A stretch of 26,887 bases of DNA. Source: Cellvibrionales bacterium. Lineage in GTDB: Bacteria > Pseudomonadota > Gammaproteobacteria > Pseudomonadales > UBA7434. The DNA is taken from NCBI GenBank assembly GCA_018668095.1, contig JABIQF010000130.1:1-26887 (forward strand), written 5' to 3'. A model generated the notes under the pieces. The model was not told the origin of the DNA. It did no database searches and saw nothing but the letters and a program-made list of their open reading frames with translations. Positions 25,501-26,887 of this stretch are shown here, one piece after another; the stretch's first letter is position 1, and each line of letters opens with the position of its first letter. Both the position numbers and the translations under genes were made by a program.

Positions 25501-25525
25501 AGCAGACGCTGAGGGAAATGTATAA
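22403..25525 (+). CDS. rpoC: RNA polymerase subunit beta-prime, C-terminal part (frameshifted)
   Basis: This frame continues beta-prime from [33 protein letters not shown] (genuine sequence from about 22430; the ORF itself opens at a GTG without a ribosome-binding site). It carries the catalytic magnesium site [10 protein letters not shown], the bridge helix [20 protein letters not shown], the trigger loop region [20 protein letters not shown], the second zinc site (CGTTSG and [11 protein letters not shown]), and [25 protein letters not shown]. The C-terminus has an acidic tail rich in Asp, Ser and Ala. Restoring two bases at about 22430 gives a single protein of about 1428 residues, near the Pseudomonas length. 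The gene ends at a strong terminator. Confidence 0.9.
   Translation: [1040 protein letters not shown]
22426..22438 (+). other. Frameshift site in rpoC
   Basis: The observed bases are GCTGAAGAAAATG. The family expects Ala, one variable residue, then Lys-Lys-Met. Two extra A residues (GCTGAAAAGAAAATG) would read Ala-Glu-Lys-Lys-Met-Val and rejoin the two frames exactly. The site is A-rich, a common place for sequencing or assembly error. Confidence 0.85.
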
Positions 25526-25554
25526 GTTGAACGTTTGACTTATTTCCGAAGCAA

Positions 25555-25589
25555 TAAAAAAGCCGCGTTGTAAAACGCGGCTTTTTTTT
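25555..25589. terminator. Bidirectional intrinsic terminator after rpoC
   Basis: AGCCGCGTT (25561-25569) pairs with AACGCGGCT (25574-25582) around GTAA. An A run precedes the stem and eight T residues (25582-25589) follow it. It ends the rpoC transcript and can also serve the convergent gene on the minus strand. Confidence 0.9.
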
Positions 25590-25627
25590 GCATTCAAAAA
25601 AGTAGTTTGTTTTTTATAAAGGCTTTA

Positions 25628-26503
25628 CTAGGCGCATTGGCCTAACTCTAAAAAATCACTGAGAAGCTCCCATACTTCATGTCGTGAATCATTTACAGCT
25701 TTCTTCGGTTGCTCAATTACCATGCGGTATAAGTCACTGCCAATTTTGGTGAATGACTGAATGTAGTAACCGACACTGCTGCCCTCGGGTAAGTGGCCCG
25801 AAGACACGACTTGATCTTCTCCCTGATAATTAAAGGCAAAGCCTACCGATAAGGGCTGAGTGCCTTTATTAATTAAGCCCGCCGCAATACAGTGCGATAA
25901 CATACGTGTTTGTGAAAAGAGTGGGTCGCTCTCCTGTGCATTATCGACAGAGCGAAAAACAAAAGGGTGACCGTTCATTCCTATAAACGCTGAGACAGCG
26001 ACTTTTTTAAAGGCTTTGATTTCCCAGTTATCTAAGCTGTGCAAAAACTTTAAACTGCATTTAGAAATACTGTTTGGTCGATAGAGTTCATGCACCATGG
26101 CATTGGCCCAAATGCTTTGCATGGCGGGGTCTGAAATATCTTCGGCAAAATCAAAAAAGACATTCGCCCAATCATTATCAATTCCCTGCTGAGGAGCCGT
26201 GCCACTCATGCGTTTACGCACTTGCTCAAGTATCGATTCCAAATTCATCTGTCGTTGCATTTCTTTATAGCGCATACGCATATGCGTACGTTCAACAAGG
26301 TTGGCGTCGGTGATATGGATTTTTACGATTTGTTCAGTGGTGGGGTGGGCGCAACTTTCTATAGTGTCGTTCGCTTGATAAAAACCGCCTAAATTTTGCG
26401 TGCAAAGTGCAATCAGCTTGGCTTTGGCTTCTACCGTTGAGTTGTCATGGTGATTTTTCTGGTGTTTAACATCTTCCATAAAATGATAAATCCTAGTGGC
26501 CAT
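25628..26503 (-). CDS. DUF2806/TIGR03899-like protein of unknown function
   Basis: The 291-residue protein matches the pattern I know from DUF2806/TIGR03899 proteins of Vibrio and Shewanella: a charged helical region with RYKEMQRQMNLESILEQV (78-95), then DNDWANVFFDFAEDISDPAMQSIWANAMVHEL (109-140), a conserved module whose function is unknown, and a less conserved C-terminal half. There is no signal peptide or membrane segment, so it should be cytoplasmic. The ATG at 26503 lacks a ribosome-binding site; ATG 26479 (MEDVKHQKN) has AGGA 11 bases upstream and may be the true start. It is convergent with rpoC and lies 90 bp downstream of the right-hand rluA on the same strand. The family name is from memory of motifs. 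Confidence 0.65.
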   Translation of the reverse strand: MATRIYHFMEDVKHQKNHHDNSTVEAKAKLIALCTQNLGGFYQANDTIESCAHPTTEQIVKIHITDANLVERTHMRMRYKEMQRQMNLESILEQVRKRMSGTAPQQGIDNDWANVFFDFAEDISDPAMQSIWANAMVHELYRPNSISKCSLKFLHSLDNWEIKAFKKVAVSAFIGMNGHPFVFRSVDNAQESDPLFSQTRMLSHCIAAGLINKGTQPLSVGFAFNYQGEDQVVSSGHLPEGSSVGYYIQSFTKIGSDLYRMVIEQPKKAVNDSRHEVWELLSDFLELGQCA

Positions 26504-26511
26504 TCGATAAC

Positions 26512-26539
26512 ATAAAAACTGGTCGCATATTAACCAGCT
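26512..26539 (-). terminator. Possible terminator after the right-hand rluA
   Basis: On the minus strand CTGGT pairs with ACCAG (extended by A-T and G-T pairs) around a nine-base loop and is followed by five T residues. It lies between rluA and the DUF2806-like gene, which may therefore have its own promoter. Confidence 0.4.
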
Positions 26540-26593
26540 AGGCCTTCTTTGTCACCCTCTGGAGCTATACATCAAATGTAAAATATCGAAGTG

Positions 26594-26887
26594 TTAAAAA
26601 GGGCAGGGGCAGTGACCATTAATTTTTTGGCCTGTTATTGGATGATCAAAGCTCAGCGTTGTAGCGTGAAGCATAAGTCTATCAGCCATATTAAAGGCTT
26701 CATCGTAGGCGTATAAATCGCAGCCCAAAATAGGATGACCTATCTCGCGGCTATGAATACGCAATTGATGCGTTCGACCAGTAATGGGCATAAAGATAAC
26801 ACGAGAGGCGGGTGATGATTCTAAATGTTCAATCACGCGGTATTCAGAAATGGCCGAGCGACCGGTTTCATGGCAAATTTTTTGTAA
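26594..26887 (-). CDS. rluA: RluA-family pseudouridine synthase, cut by right edge
   Basis: This is the C-terminal 97 residues of an RluA-type enzyme, read leftward from the window edge to a stop at 26594. It contains CHETGRSAISEYRV, PITGRTHQLRIHS, GHPILGCDLYA and the C-terminal RLMLHATTLSFDHPITG, the order seen in E. coli RluA. The catalytic HRLD motif lies beyond the edge. It overlaps in content with the left-hand copy: 26712-26887 aligns without gaps to 1-176, with about 150 of 176 bases identical. Which copy is the orthologue of E. coli rluA cannot be told from this window. Confidence 0.85.
   Translation of the reverse strand, partial: LQKICHETGRSAISEYRVIEHLESSPASRVIFMPITGRTHQLRIHSREIGHPILGCDLYAYDEAFNMADRLMLHATTLSFDHPITGQKINGHCPCPF

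Noticed and set aside
1..26887. End-to-end similarity as evidence of a circular molecule
   Set aside because: The two ends align but differ at about 26 of 176 bases, so they are paralogues, not an overlap of one sequence; the content is also chromosomal.

Overview
The window looks like chromosomal DNA of a gammaproteobacterium, probably a marine, Pseudomonas/Cellvibrionales-like lineage. This is judged from the sequences of EF-Tu (407 aa), RpoB, RpoC, L10 and RluA; I cannot fix the genus. Nearly every gene is a recognisable housekeeping gene. I see no prophage, insertion sequence, CRISPR array or defence locus.

Layout, left to right. (1) 1-554, minus strand: an RluA-type pseudouridine synthase cut by the left edge. 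(2) 759-1451: a short-chain dehydrogenase. (3) 1837-7070: four tightly packed genes, speA, carboxy(nor)spermidine dehydrogenase, carboxy(nor)spermidine decarboxylase and speB. Together they can convert arginine to agmatine, putrescine, carboxyspermidine and spermidine without S-adenosylmethionine decarboxylase. (4) 7458-12383: a str-type operon (rpsL, rpsG, fusA, tuf) behind a strong stringent-type promoter. (5) 12510-25525: tRNA-Trp, secE, nusG, rplK, rplA, rplJ, rplL, rpoB, rpoC, ending at a clear bidirectional terminator. (6) 25628-26503, minus strand: a DUF2806/TIGR03899-like protein. (7) 26594-26887, minus strand: a second RluA-type gene, cut by the right edge and about 85 percent identical in DNA to the left one where they overlap.

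Points that stand out. The ribosomal/RNA polymerase block is a circular permutation of the common tufB-trnW-secE-nusG-rplKAJL-rpoBC-rpsL-rpsG-fusA-tufA order, with the seam at tuf. rpoC is broken by an apparent 2-base deletion near 22430, just before the active-site domain; this is either a sequence error or a remarkable split gene. Four spacers between essential translation and transcription genes each carry a different short tandem repeat. A perfect 32-bp palindrome lies upstream of rpsL and overlaps a possible promoter. The rplL-rpoB spacer is unusually long (751 bp) and contains several hairpins, one of which reads as an intrinsic terminator only on the minus strand.

I found no clearly new multi-gene system. 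The most checkable oddities are the rpoC frameshift, the gene-order permutation, the paired rluA ends and the repeat-filled spacers.
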